Positions 9,931 through 25,908 of a DNA stretch of 64,000 bases are shown in pieces. The position numbers were made by a program, and so were the translations under genes. Origin of the DNA: Castellaniella sp. S9 (GTDB lineage Bacteria; Pseudomonadota; Gammaproteobacteria; Burkholderiales; Burkholderiaceae_B); contig NZ_JAPFGD010000006.1 in NCBI RefSeq assembly GCF_027257175.1, positions 124,001 through 188,000 of the forward strand, in the 5' to 3' direction. The notes below the pieces were generated by a model. It was not told where the DNA came from. It ran no database searches and saw only the letters and a program-made list of their open reading frames with translations. Every line of letters begins with the position of its first letter. Within the stretch, counting starts at the first letter, position 1.

Positions 9931-10827
9931 ATGCAACGTTTCTTTCCTGTCCTGGTCGGCCTCCTCGTGGTGATCGCGGTGCTGTCCTCGTGCATGTTCA
10001 TTGTGCGCGAACGTGACTCCGCGCTGCTCTTCGCCCTGGGCGAGGTGCGCGAGACCATCACCAAGCCCGGCCTGTATTTCAAGTATCCACCGCCGTTCGA
10101 GAACGTGGTCTACCTCGACAAGCGCCTGCAGACGATCGAGACCCGCGATCCCGAGCGCATCCAGACGGCCGAAAAGAAAAACCTGCTGATCGACTCGTTC
10201 GTCAAGTGGCGCATTTCGGATCCGCGTCAGTACTACGTGACTTTCGGCGCCAACAGCAGCGCCGCGGTCGAGCGCCTGCAGGCGCAGATCCGCGATGCCC
10301 TGAACGCGGCGGTCAACGTGCGCACGGTCAAGCAGGTCGTCTCGAGCGACCGCGACACCATCATGAAGGAAATCCAGACCTCGGTGGCGCGCCGCGCCTC
10401 GCCGCTGGGCGTGGACGTGGTGGACGTGCGTCTGCGCCGCATCGATTTCGCCCCCGAGATTTCCGAATCGGTCTATCGGCGCATGGAGGCCGAGCGCAAA
10501 CAAGAAGCCAACCGTCTGCGTGCGACCGGTGCCGCCGACAGCGAGCGCATCCGCGCCGAGGCCGACCGCAAGCGCCTCGAGATCCTCGCCAAGGCCTATG
10601 CCGAGGCGCAGGCGACGCGCGGCGAAGGCGATGCGCAGGCCGCGGCGATCTATGCGAAATCCTATGGGCGCAACGAGGAGTTCTACAGCTTCTACAAGAG
10701 CCTCGAGGCCTACCGTTCGAGCTTTGCCGAGCAGGGCAACACCCTGGTGCTCAGCCCCGATTCCGAGTTCTTCCGATTCTGGAACGATGCCCGCGGCGGG
10801 GCGCTGGACGCCGCGCCGGCGCGTTGA
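9931..10827 (+). CDS. hflC: HflC, subunit of the HflKC membrane complex
   Basis: Partner of HflK in the FtsH-regulating SPFH complex. The 298-residue protein has an N-terminal signal-anchor (residues about 5-22), the band-7 domain beginning [18 protein letters not shown], and a C-terminal helical region with the conserved [13 protein letters not shown] segment. Length and gene order fit. A GGAGCC element 6 bases before the ATG serves as the ribosome-binding site. hisZ follows after 20 bases. Confidence 0.96.
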   Translation: MQRFFPVLVGLLVVIAVLSSCMFIVRERDSALLFALGEVRETITKPGLYFKYPPPFENVVYLDKRLQTIETRDPERIQTAEKKNLLIDSFVKWRISDPRQYYVTFGANSSAAVERLQAQIRDALNAAVNVRTVKQVVSSDRDTIMKEIQTSVARRASPLGVDVVDVRLRRIDFAPEISESVYRRMEAERKQEANRLRATGAADSERIRAEADRKRLEILAKAYAEAQATRGEGDAQAAAIYAKSYGRNEEFYSFYKSLEAYRSSFAEQGNTLVLSPDSEFFRFWNDARGGALDAAPAR

Positions 10828-10847
10828 GGACGAATCGGACCGCTGCC

Positions 10848-12008
10848 ATGATGTCGAACTGGCTGTTGCCGGAAAACCTGTCGGACGTCTTGCCTGCCGA
10901 GGCGCGCCGCATCGAGGAACTGCGTCGCGACCTGCTCGACCTGTATCGCACCTACGGCTTCGAGCTCGTGGCGCCGCCCATGGTCGAATACCTGGACTCG
11001 CTGATGTTCGCCGACGACGAGGCGCTCAGGCTGCGCACCTGCAAACTGGTCGACCAGCTCTCGGGCCTGACCATGGGCGTGCGTGCCGACATGACGCTGC
11101 AGGTCTCGCGCATCGACGCCCATCTGCTCAATCGCGAGGGCATCACGCGCTTGTGCTATTGCGGGCCGGTCATCCATGCGCGCCCCTCGGGCTTGCTGTC
11201 GGATCGCGAACTGTTGCAGATCGGTGCCGAGATCTTCGGCCATGCCGGGGTCGAGGCGGATATCGAAGCCATACAGCTCGCCATGGAGTCCGTGCGGCGG
11301 GCGGGCGTGCGCGAGGCGCGCCTGGACCTGAACCATCGGGGCGTAGGCCGTGCGCTGGTCGATGACGATCCGGCGCTCGCCGAGGCCGCGGGCCAGATCT
11401 ACGACCTGCTCAGCGCCAAGGACGTGCCGGGGATCGAGGCCCTGCTGGCCGAGCGGGGTGCGCGCCCCGACAGCATCGAGGCGCTGCGGACGCTGACCAC
11501 GCTGTATGGCGGCATCGAGGTGATCGAGCGGGCCACGCAATGCCTGCCGCCGCTGCCGGCGGTGCGCGCCGCACTCGACGAATTGGCCGGCCTGTGCGCC
11601 GCGCTGCCCGACCATGCGCTGGCCATCGACCTGGCCGACATGGGCGACAGCTACGGCTATCACTCGGGTGTCGTGTTCTCGATCTACGCCCAGGGCTGGC
11701 ATGACGCTTTGGTCAGGGGAGGGCGCTACGACGGCATCGGCCGCAAGTTCGGCCGGATCCGTCCGGCGACCGGCTTCAGCCTCGACCTGCGGAAATTGTC
11801 GTCGGGACTGCCCGAGGCCCGGCCCGCGCGGGCCGTCCGGGCGCCATGGGGGCGCGACGCGGCGCTTGCCGAGGCGGTGGATGCTTTGCGCGCGCAAGGC
11901 GCGATCGTCATCCAGACGCCTGCCGGTCAGGCGCAGCCGCTCGACGAGTTCCTCGTCGACCGCGAACTCGTTCTCGAGGGCGGTGCCTGGATTCTCAAGG
12001 ATATTTGA
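10848..12008 (+). CDS. hisZ: ATP phosphoribosyltransferase regulatory subunit HisZ
   Basis: A catalytically dead paralogue of histidyl-tRNA synthetase that forms a complex with the short form of HisG and makes it active in the first step of histidine synthesis. The 386-residue protein keeps the class II core ([11 protein letters not shown], motif-2-like [11 protein letters not shown] region, [13 protein letters not shown] motif-3-like region) but lacks the C-terminal anticodon-binding domain of HisS. Its presence predicts a short HisG elsewhere. Two adjacent ATGs (10848, 10851) could start it. It lies between hflC and purA, an order I expect in Bordetella-like genomes. Confidence 0.92.
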   Translation: MMSNWLLPENLSDVLPAEARRIEELRRDLLDLYRTYGFELVAPPMVEYLDSLMFADDEALRLRTCKLVDQLSGLTMGVRADMTLQVSRIDAHLLNREGITRLCYCGPVIHARPSGLLSDRELLQIGAEIFGHAGVEADIEAIQLAMESVRRAGVREARLDLNHRGVGRALVDDDPALAEAAGQIYDLLSAKDVPGIEALLAERGARPDSIEALRTLTTLYGGIEVIERATQCLPPLPAVRAALDELAGLCAALPDHALAIDLADMGDSYGYHSGVVFSIYAQGWHDALVRGGRYDGIGRKFGRIRPATGFSLDLRKLSSGLPEARPARAVRAPWGRDAALAEAVDALRAQGAIVIQTPAGQAQPLDEFLVDRELVLEGGAWILKDI

Positions 12009-12097
12009 GGGAAACCCAGGATTCCGTCCGGATTGAAGATCCGGCTCAATGGTTTAAACTACTTCGTTTCCTGCGGCGGTCATTCGTCGCCTATTGA

Positions 12098-13402
<1,305 letters not shown>

Positions 13403-13434
13403 CCGTCATCGACCATCGACCATCGGAATCCATC

Positions 13435-13989
13435 ATGAATCTGCCGCCGAGCACCGACCGCGACCTCTGGGTCAGCTGGGAGCAATACCATGGCCTGATC
13501 GAGCGCCTGGCACTGCAGGTCCACGAGTCGGGGTGGGTCTTCGACAAGATTCTCTGTCTGGCGCGCGGCGGCGTGCGGGTGGGCGACGTGCTGTCGCGCA
13601 TCTTCGACGTGCCGCTGGGCATCCTGGCGACCAGCAGCTATCGCGAGGCGGCCGGCACCGTCCAGGGCCAGCTCGACATTGCCCAGTTCATCACGATCAC
13701 GCGCGGCACCCTGGACGGACGGGTCCTGCTGCTGGACGACATGGTCGACACCGGCCTGACCTTCAGCCGCGTGCATGACCATCTGCTTCGGCAGTTCCCC
13801 GGCGTGACGGAATTGCGCACCGGCGTATTGTGGTGGAAGGGGCACGCCCAGATCCAGCCCGACTACTACGTCGAACAGCTCCCCACCAATCCCTGGATCC
13901 ACCAACCGTTCGAGGACTATGACAGCCTGCGTCCGCATCAGCTGGAATCCTGGATCCGCAAGGGCTTGCGCACCGCGCACCCGAAATAG
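13435..13989 (+). CDS. Phosphoribosyltransferase-domain protein (Gpt/HGPRT-like)
   Basis: A 184-residue type I phosphoribosyltransferase. The PRPP-binding signature VLLLDDMVDTGLTF (about residues 97-110) and the upstream ILCLARGGVRVGDVLS segment are clear. Proteins of this group next to purA are usually annotated as hypoxanthine or xanthine-guanine phosphoribosyltransferase, suggesting purine salvage, but the base-binding hood (VLWWKGHAQIQPDYYVE) does not fix the substrate. It lies 32 bases after purA, so it is probably cotranscribed. Confidence 0.85.
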   Translation: MNLPPSTDRDLWVSWEQYHGLIERLALQVHESGWVFDKILCLARGGVRVGDVLSRIFDVPLGILATSSYREAAGTVQGQLDIAQFITITRGTLDGRVLLLDDMVDTGLTFSRVHDHLLRQFPGVTELRTGVLWWKGHAQIQPDYYVEQLPTNPWIHQPFEDYDSLRPHQLESWIRKGLRTAHPK

Positions 13990-14034
13990 GCAAGCCTGAT
14001 GGGGACGGGCGGCTGATGATTCCAGCGGTTTTTA

Positions 14035-14043
14035 TGCTAGAAT
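14035..14043 (+). promoter_or_regulatory. Extended -10 promoter for the rpsU-dnaG operon
   Basis: TGCTAGAAT (TGn followed by TAGAAT) lies 55 bases before rpsU, downstream of a T-rich patch. The extended -10 compensates for the weak -35 region (about 14013-14020). This is the natural place for the start of the macromolecular-synthesis operon. It is a sequence-based call. Confidence 0.55.
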
Positions 14044-14097
14044 CTCGTGTTACCTCAAATCGTCTCCAACACATTATCCAAGGGCTCAAGGAAATAC

Positions 14098-14310
14098 ATG
14101 CCTATTGTTCGCCTGAAAGAAAACGAGCCTTTCGAGGCTGCACTGCGCCGCTTCAAGCGCACCATCGAAAAGACCGGCCTCTTGACCGAACTGCGTTCGC
14201 GCGAGTTCTACGAAAAGCCCACCGCCGAGCGCAAGCGCAAGCGCGCCGCCGCTGTCAAGCGCCACTACAAGCGCATCCGCAGCCAGCAACTGCCGCCGCG
14301 CCTCTATTGA
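14098..14310 (+). CDS. rpsU: Small ribosomal subunit protein bS21
   Basis: Small basic 30S protein involved in translation initiation. The 70-residue protein [20 protein letters not shown]... with the Lys/Arg-rich C-terminus ending [10 protein letters not shown] is a full bS21. The ATG at 14098 follows an AAGGAAAT element; the frame opens further upstream but the extra residues are not part of the family. It is directly abutted by dnaG, so the two are translationally linked in the classic rpsU-dnaG-rpoD arrangement. Confidence 0.98.
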   Translation: MPIVRLKENEPFEAALRRFKRTIEKTGLLTELRSREFYEKPTAERKRKRAAAVKRHYKRIRSQQLPPRLY

Positions 14311-16206
14311 TTGATCCCCGAGTCTTTCGTCCAGGAGCTGCTGGCGCGCATTGACATCGCCGACGTGGTCGGCCGGCATGTGCAGCTACGAAAAGGGGGC
14401 GCGAACCTGCTGGGTTTGTGCCCTTTTCACAACGAAAAGACCCCCTCCTTCACCGTCAGCCCCACCAAGCAGTTCTATCACTGCTTCGGTTGCGGCGCGC
14501 ACGGCAGCGCCATTCGCTTCCTGACCGAGCACACCGGCGCCTCTTTTCCCGAGGCCGTTCGCAGCCTGGCCGCGAGCGTGGGCATGACCGTGCCCGAGGA
14601 ACCCCGCAGTCCCCGGCAGCGCGAGGCGGATCGCCAGCGGCGTCAGGAAGCCTCGCGCCAGCAGCAGATCCTCGACCAGGCTCAGGCGCACTACCGGCGC
14701 GCCCTGAAGGACACGCCCGAGGCCGTGGCCTATCTCAAGCGCCGAGGGCTCAGCGGCGAGATCGCCGCGCATTTCGGTTTGGGCTGGGCCGGCCGTGACC
14801 GCCGCGGCCTGGCCGCCGTCTTCGAGCGTTACGAGGATCCGGCCCTGCTCGAGTCCGGCCTGGTGGTCGAGTCCGAGGACGGGCGCCGGCACGACCGCTT
14901 TCGCGGCCGGGTGATGTTTCCCATCCGCAATACGCGTGGCGCGCTGGTGGGCTTCGGCGGCCGCCTGATCGAGGCCGGCGAGCCCAAATACCTGAACTCC
15001 CCCGAAACCGGCCTGTTCTCAAAAGGCAAGGAACTCTACGGCCTGTACGAGGCGCGGGCGGGCATCCACACAGAAGGCTGCGTCCTCGTGGTCGAGGGCT
15101 ACATGGACGTGGTGGCCCTCGCGCAGCATGGGTTGCGCAATGCGGTCGCGACGCTGGGGACGTCCACCACGCCGAACCACGTGCAGAAATTGCGGCGCGC
15201 CAGCGATCGCATCGTCTTCGGCTTCGACGGCGATGCGGCCGGACGCAAGGCCGCGTGGCGGGCCTTGAATGCCTGCCTGCCGTGGGTGGCGGAGGACGTG
15301 GCGATCCGCTTTCTGTTCCTGCCCGAGGGCCAGGATCCGGATTCCTACGTCAGGACCTACGGGGTCGAGGCATTCCGTGCCACGCTGGACGAGGCTATTC
15401 CCTTGTCGCGCTTCATGCTCGATGAGCTCGCCCTGCGTCACGACCTGGACGAGGCCGAGGGCCGCGCGGCGTGCATGCACGAGGCGCGCCCCCTGTTCGT
15501 GCAGATGCCCGAAGGGGGGTTCCGCCTGCAGATGGAACGCGAACTGGCCGCGCGGGTGCGCCTGACGCCCGAGGAGCTCGCCCGGGACTTCTCCGAGGCG
15601 CGGCGCGCCGCGATGGAACGCGCGGGCCCATCCGGCGGGGCGCCCGAGGCACGGTCCACCGGCGCCGAGGCGCCCGACGCGGCGCACGAGTCGCCGTTCG
15701 CCTTTCCCCCGATCGAGGGGCGGGCGGCGGGCCGCGCACCCTCCGGCGAGCCGCCGCGCCCCCGCGCGGGGCGTCGGGGCTCGCGCATGGTCACGCCGAT
15801 GGCGCGCCGGTTGCTGCGCCTGCTGCTGGCGCATCCCGAGCTGGTCGCCGAGCTGGGCGACCAGCAGCTTGAACTTCTGGCCCGCAGCCCCCATCTGGTT
15901 CTTGTGCGGGACTTGATCGAACTGGCCAGCACCTTGGGCGCGACCCATGCCGGCGCGCTCATCGAGGCCGCCGATCCGGATTCCGATCTCGCACAGGCCA
16001 TGCTCGATCTGTCCGGCGAGGTTCTGGGGCAGGACCTGCCCGACCCGCAGGCCGAATGGAACGACGCCTTGCGTCAGATCGAGCTGCAGGCGGTGCAGGA
16101 CCAATGCAGCCAGCTCATCGCCGGCGGGCTGCTGACCGAGGACGACCAGCGGCGCTACCAGGCCCTGTCGCGCCGTTTGGCCAGGCTGAAGGCGGGACAA
16201 GGATGA
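14311..16206 (+). CDS. dnaG: DNA primase
   Basis: Makes RNA primers for replication with DnaB helicase. The 631-residue protein has the N-terminal CHC2 zinc finger (Cys37, His40, Cys58, Cys61), the RNA-polymerase core, the TOPRIM motif (VVEGYMDVVALAQHG then FGFDGDAAGRKA, residues about 262-315) and a C-terminal DnaB-binding domain. An Ala/Pro/Gly-rich linker (about residues 430-490) separates core and C-terminus. Translation must start at the TTG at 14311, immediately after the rpsU TGA, because the family N-terminus IPESFVQELLARIDIADVVG begins right there and no nearer ATG exists. The YqeY gene often found between rpsU and dnaG in relatives is absent. Confidence 0.95.
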   Translation: MIPESFVQELLARIDIADVVGRHVQLRKGGANLLGLCPFHNEKTPSFTVSPTKQFYHCFGCGAHGSAIRFLTEHTGASFPEAVRSLAASVGMTVPEEPRSPRQREADRQRRQEASRQQQILDQAQAHYRRALKDTPEAVAYLKRRGLSGEIAAHFGLGWAGRDRRGLAAVFERYEDPALLESGLVVESEDGRRHDRFRGRVMFPIRNTRGALVGFGGRLIEAGEPKYLNSPETGLFSKGKELYGLYEARAGIHTEGCVLVVEGYMDVVALAQHGLRNAVATLGTSTTPNHVQKLRRASDRIVFGFDGDAAGRKAAWRALNACLPWVAEDVAIRFLFLPEGQDPDSYVRTYGVEAFRATLDEAIPLSRFMLDELALRHDLDEAEGRAACMHEARPLFVQMPEGGFRLQMERELAARVRLTPEELARDFSEARRAAMERAGPSGGAPEARSTGAEAPDAAHESPFAFPPIEGRAAGRAPSGEPPRPRAGRRGSRMVTPMARRLLRLLLAHPELVAELGDQQLELLARSPHLVLVRDLIELASTLGATHAGALIEAADPDSDLAQAMLDLSGEVLGQDLPDPQAEWNDALRQIELQAVQDQCSQLIAGGLLTEDDQRRYQALSRRLARLKAGQG

Positions 16207-16413
16207 ATCTTCTATGCAAGTGAAGTAAAATGCAGAGTTTTCAATGAGTAATGTGCGAATCCCGCGCCGATTGCCGTCTTTTGGGCGGCGCTGCCGTGCG
16301 CGTTTTTCGTCATTGCGTCTTAGGCATGCCGGGCTCGGCATGCTGGCCCCGATCATTGCGGTCGGGCCGGGCGCGCGCGTCGCGCCCTTGCAAGCATCTA
16401 TGGAAAGGCACTC
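16207..16413 (+). promoter_or_regulatory. rpoD leader and candidate internal promoter
   Basis: This 207-base gap has a TAAAAT box at 16226-16231 with a weak -35 region, in an AT-rich patch after dnaG. An internal rpoD promoter is common in this operon. The rest of the leader is GC-rich with no clear riboswitch fold or long hairpin. The open frame crossing it has no recognisable product. Confidence 0.35.
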
Positions 16414-18645
<2,232 letters not shown>

Positions 18646-18690
18646 CGGCGGCCCGCCGGGGCGGGTTGCCTCGGCATGTGCTGGAAAGTA

Positions 18691-18718
18691 GAAAGGCCGC
18701 TCAATCGGGCGGCCTTTC
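18691..18718. terminator. Bidirectional terminator between rpoD and the AcoR-like gene
   Basis: A perfect 10-base-pair stem (GAAAGGCCGC / GCGGCCTTTC) with an 8-base loop lies between the convergent genes. The arms carry A and T runs at their ends so that either strand gives a hairpin with a short U tail. It can end transcripts from both sides. Confidence 0.8.
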
Positions 18719-18741
18719 CGCGTCTACGGACGGCACCGGCG

Positions 18742-20592
18742 TCAGCGGCGCAGGCGGCGGTGCAGCGTGCTGCGGTGCATGCCCAGCAGCCGGGCTGCGC
18801 GGCTGATGTTGCCCTGGCAGGCCTGCAGGGCCTGCTCGATGGCCTGGTGTTCGATCTGGCGCAGGGTGGGCGCCGCCGGCATCGCGCCGGCGTCCGGCAT
18901 CCGGGCGGCGCTGCCGGCCGGTGCCCCGTCCTGCGCCGCGGCCGCCGCGCCGGCCGGCAGCGGATCCAGCACGTCCGTGGGCAGCATGTGGACGTCGACG
19001 GGCTCGGCCCCGGGATGGAGGCAGCGCAGGCGGCTGAGCAGGCTGCGCATTTCCCGGTAGTTGCCGGGCCATGGCAATCCCGAGAGCAGCGCCAGCGCGG
19101 CGGGCGTCAAACGGCCGCCCAGCGCGGCATAGCCCTGGTCCAGGTACGTGGCCAGGTCGGGCCGGCTACGCAGGGGCGGCAGCTGGATCGGCATGTCCTG
19201 CAGCCGGTAGTACAGGTCGGCGCGAAACCGGCCCTGCGCCACCAGTGCCTTCAGGTCCTGATGGCTGGCGCTGACCAGGCCGAATTCCAGCGGTACGCGC
19301 TTGTCGGAGCCCAGGGGCTGGACTTCGCGTTCCTGCAGGACCCGCAGCAGCCGGGTCTGCAGCGCCAGCGGCATGTCGCCGATCTCGTCCAGGAACAGCA
19401 CGCCGCCTTGCGCCTGGCGCAGCAGGCCGCGCGCGCCTTCGCGCCGCGCGCCGGTGAAGGCGCCCGGTTCGTAGCCGAACAGCTCGGACTCGATCAAGTG
19501 TTCGGGCAGGGCGGCGCAGTTGATGGCGACGAAGGGGCCGGCGCGCCAGGCGCTGTGCGCATGGACATGGCGCGCCAGGACCTCCTTGCCGGTGCCGGTT
19601 TCGCCTTGCAGCAGGACGGCAAGGCCCATGTCCACGGCCCGCACGGCCTGCTCGAGCAAGGGGCGGCTGACCGCATCGGGCGCGGGCAGGCCGTGCGCGG
19701 CGGGTGCCGTCCGGGCCGGGCGCGCGGCAGTGGAGCCTCGAAGGGGCGCGGGGGCGGAGGCGTGCAGGCGGCCGGCCATGCGCCGCCCGTCCTGCCGGCG
19801 CAAGAGGCCTTCGCGCGTATCGAGCTGGCCGTCGAGCCACCGGTCCACCGGGGTGCCGATCAGGCCCCAGTCCGTCTCCAGCGCCGCCAGCGCCGCCTCA
19901 TTGGCGCCGGTGATGCGACGGTCGTCGTCCAGCAGCAGGATGGCGCGGCCGGCCTCGCCATGGCGCGCGGCCTCGGGCGCGAATTCGAGGCGGGTGTAGG
20001 CGGTGTCGCACAGCAGGCGGTCGGCGATCTGGCGGGCGTACGTCCAGACCAGGCCCAATGCGTAGTCCTGGACGTCGTCGGCGGGACCGGACAGGTCCAG
20101 GATGCCGAGGATGTCGCCGGTGGCCGAAAAGATCGGCGCCGCGTGGCAGCTGAGGATGCTGTTGCAGCGCAGGAAGTGCTCGGAACCGTGCACACGCACC
20201 GGCCTGCCGTCGTGCAGCGCCGTGCCGATGGCGTTGGTGCCGCGCATGGTTTCGGCCCAGTTCACACCGGGCTGCAGTGCGACGCGCCGCGCCTTGTCGA
20301 GGAAGGATTTGCAGCCTTCCTCGTGCAGGATGAGGCCGCTGGGGTCGGTCAGCAGGACGATGCCGCGTGCCGCGCCGGCCATGGCGCCCAAGGCGCCGAT
20401 CCCCGGCCCGGCATGATGCAGCAGATGCCGGTTCGCCTCGCGGCGCGCGCTCAGGTCGGCACGCGCCAGCGGGTTGGGATCGGCCAGCAGGGCCGGGTCC
20501 AGCTGGGCGCAGCGCGCCCAGGATTGTTGAATGCGGGCCAGCGGATCCTGGTGTGCGCGGGGCGACAGGCTCAAGGGCGGGGGTGTCGGCAT
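18742..20592 (-). CDS. Sigma-54-dependent transcriptional activator, AcoR type
   Basis: Enhancer-binding protein of 616 residues. The N-terminal GAF-like sensor region (about residues 40-250) resembles AcoR-family regulators of acetoin, alcohol or aldehyde metabolism. The AAA+ domain has Walker A GETGTGKE (330-337), the sigma-54-contacting GAFTGA loop (near 377) and Walker B LDEIGDMP (near 400). A C-terminal Fis-type helix-turn-helix ends the protein. I chose the ATG at 20592 because GGGAGG lies 6 bases upstream; an in-frame ATG at 20697 would add 35 residues across the putative operator. It is divergent from an aldehyde dehydrogenase that has a sigma-54 promoter, its likely target. Confidence 0.9.
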   Translation of the reverse strand: MPTPPPLSLSPRAHQDPLARIQQSWARCAQLDPALLADPNPLARADLSARREANRHLLHHAGPGIGALGAMAGAARGIVLLTDPSGLILHEEGCKSFLDKARRVALQPGVNWAETMRGTNAIGTALHDGRPVRVHGSEHFLRCNSILSCHAAPIFSATGDILGILDLSGPADDVQDYALGLVWTYARQIADRLLCDTAYTRLEFAPEAARHGEAGRAILLLDDDRRITGANEAALAALETDWGLIGTPVDRWLDGQLDTREGLLRRQDGRRMAGRLHASAPAPLRGSTAARPARTAPAAHGLPAPDAVSRPLLEQAVRAVDMGLAVLLQGETGTGKEVLARHVHAHSAWRAGPFVAINCAALPEHLIESELFGYEPGAFTGARREGARGLLRQAQGGVLFLDEIGDMPLALQTRLLRVLQEREVQPLGSDKRVPLEFGLVSASHQDLKALVAQGRFRADLYYRLQDMPIQLPPLRSRPDLATYLDQGYAALGGRLTPAALALLSGLPWPGNYREMRSLLSRLRCLHPGAEPVDVHMLPTDVLDPLPAGAAAAAQDGAPAGSAARMPDAGAMPAAPTLRQIEHQAIEQALQACQGNISRAARLLGMHRSTLHRRLRR

Positions 20593-20613
20593 GGGGCCTC
20601 CCAGGTCCAGGAT

Positions 20614-20655
20614 TGCGACAGCAGGGTGTCGCAGAATGCGGCAGCGCGGTGTCGC
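20614..20655. promoter_or_regulatory. Candidate enhancer (upstream activator) site for the AcoR-like protein
   Basis: A perfect palindrome TGCGACA-N6-TGTCGCA (20614-20633) is followed 23 bases on by another TGTCGC half-site (20650-20655). They lie just upstream of the activator gene and about 155 bases upstream of the expected start of the sigma-54 promoter, a normal enhancer distance. TGT-N-ACA-like inverted repeats are known for AcoR-type activators. Binding is inferred. Confidence 0.55.
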
Positions 20656-20762
20656 GTTTTGAGTTAATTCCTTGTTTTTGCAAGACAAGTATGCCATCCG
20701 GGACCCTCGATGGGAAGCAGGGTCCGGGATTTCGCCGGCGTTGTCGCCTGGTGCCCAAGACC

Positions 20763-20778
20763 CGGCACGCTTATTGCT
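20763..20778 (+). promoter_or_regulatory. Sigma-54 (-24/-12) promoter for the aldehyde dehydrogenase
   Basis: CGGCACG-CTTA-TTGCT matches the consensus TGGCACG-N4-TTGCW at all but the first position. GG (20764-20765) and GC (20776-20777) are exactly 12 bases apart. The expected start is near 20789, about 67 bases before the ATG. With the divergent AAA+ activator next door, this is a well-supported promoter. Confidence 0.85.
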
Positions 20779-20855
20779 TTGAATGAAGACGCGACCCGCC
20801 GCAGGCGCGGCCGGGCCCCGGCCCCCGGGCCGGTCATTCGAACAGGAGACCCATT

Positions 20856-22382
<1,527 letters not shown>

Positions 22383-22405
22383 GGGCGGGCCCGGGCCGCC
22401 CGCCC
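22383..22405. terminator. Hairpin between convergent ALDH and AraC genes
   Basis: A perfect 8-base-pair stem (GGGCGGGC / GCCCGCCC) with a 7-base loop directly follows the aldehyde dehydrogenase stop. There is no U tract, so efficient intrinsic termination is uncertain; it may protect 3' ends of the convergent transcripts. Confidence 0.4.
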
Positions 22406-22422
22406 GGGCGCCTTGCGCGCCT

Positions 22423-24580
<2,158 letters not shown>

Positions 24581-24679
24581 ACGACGATCGATGCGGGGCC
24601 ACCTGCATCCCGTTTTCCGGGGCATGGGCAACAATCCGGGCTCACCTTCGAGGCCGGGCATATTACTACAGGAGGAAAC

Positions 24680-25852
24680 ATGCTTAAAACTACACTGAGG
24701 TCGTTCGCGACACTCGCCGTCGTGGCCGCGGCGGCTTCGGCTCAAGCCGCCGATGTCAAGGTCGGCATGGTGCTGCCGCTGTCCGGCCCCTTCGCGGCCT
24801 ACGGCGAGCAGATCGAGCGCGGCGCGCGGCTGTACATCGCCGAGCACGGCGATACGGTGGCCGGCCGCAAGCTCGTGCTGATCACCAAGGACGATACGGG
24901 CGTGGCCCCGGCCGTCAGCAAGCGCCAGGCGCAGAACCTCCTGATCCAGGACAAGGTCGATGTGCTGGCCGGCTTCGGCCTCACGCCCTCGGCCTTTGCC
25001 GTGGCGCCGCTCGCGACCGAGACCCGGACCCCCATGGTCGTCATGAACGCCGCGACCTCGGCCATCACGACCAAGTCCGATTACATCGTCCGCACGTCGA
25101 TGACCCTGCCGCAGGTGACGGCCCCCATCGCCACTTGGGCCCTGAACAACGGCATCAAGTCGGTGTATACCGTCGTTGCCGATTACGGCCCCGGCCATGA
25201 CGCCGAGGCGCAATTCAAGAAGACCTTCACGGCCGGCGGCGGCACGATCGTCGGCGAATCGCGCACCCCGGTCAAGACGCCGGACTTCGCGCCTTTCCTG
25301 CAAAGGGCCAAGGATGCCAAGCCCGACGCGGTCTTCCTGTTCATTCCCGCGGGCGAGCAGGGGGTGGCCTTTGCCAAGGGATTCAAAGAGCGCGGCCTGG
25401 ACCGGGCCGGCATCCGCCTGATCGCCACCGGGGACCTGACCGACGAGGATGTGCTCGATGCCATGGGTGATGCGGCGGTGGGCGTGATCACGTCATTCCA
25501 CTACTCGCAGGCGCATGATTCGCCGGAAAACCAGGCCTATGTCTCGGCCTATCTCAAGGCCCATCCCGGCAAGGACCATCGTCCGAACTTCATGTCGGTG
25601 GCCGGCTATGACGGCATGCACCTGATCTACGAGGCACTGAAGAAGACCGGCGGCGATGCCAGCGGCGACACGTTCATCGCAGCGGCCAAGGGCATGCGCT
25701 GGACCAGCCCGCGCGGCCCGGTCTCGATCGATCCGGCGACGCGCGACATCGTCCAGAACGTGTACATCCGCAAGGTGGAACGGGTGGGCGATCAGCTGCA
25801 GAACGTCGAATTCGACAAGATCGCCGACTTCAAGGATCCCGGCAAGGAATAA
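24680..25852 (+). CDS. ABC transporter periplasmic binding protein 1 (LivJ-like, type I)
   Basis: A 390-residue exported solute-binding protein. The signal peptide ends at about residue 23 (AQA), followed by the type I periplasmic-binding fold (VGMVLPLSGPFAAYGEQ... start, GRKLVLITKDDTG, DYGPGHDAEAQFKK). Similar proteins in aromatic-degradation loci bind aromatic acids, although the family also includes branched-chain amino acid and amide binders. It is one of four paralogues in this window and sits directly after pobA with AGGAGGAA before the ATG, suggesting it captures 4-hydroxybenzoate or a related acid. No permease is next to it; the LivHMGF set at 50.5-54.5 kb is the likely partner. Confidence 0.88.
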   Translation: MLKTTLRSFATLAVVAAAASAQAADVKVGMVLPLSGPFAAYGEQIERGARLYIAEHGDTVAGRKLVLITKDDTGVAPAVSKRQAQNLLIQDKVDVLAGFGLTPSAFAVAPLATETRTPMVVMNAATSAITTKSDYIVRTSMTLPQVTAPIATWALNNGIKSVYTVVADYGPGHDAEAQFKKTFTAGGGTIVGESRTPVKTPDFAPFLQRAKDAKPDAVFLFIPAGEQGVAFAKGFKERGLDRAGIRLIATGDLTDEDVLDAMGDAAVGVITSFHYSQAHDSPENQAYVSAYLKAHPGKDHRPNFMSVAGYDGMHLIYEALKKTGGDASGDTFIAAAKGMRWTSPRGPVSIDPATRDIVQNVYIRKVERVGDQLQNVEFDKIADFKDPGKE

Positions 25853-25870
25853 TCGAAACCGCCGGATCGC

Positions 25871-25908
25871 AAGACGAGCGGGCCGCCGTGGCGGCCCGCT
25901 CGTCTTTT
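25871..25908. terminator. Bidirectional terminator between binding protein 1 and the GntR gene
   Basis: A perfect 17-base-pair inverted repeat (arms 25871-25887 and 25890-25906) begins with AAGA and ends with TCTTTT, giving a strong hairpin with a U tail on the plus strand and a usable one on the minus strand. It separates convergent genes. Confidence 0.88.
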
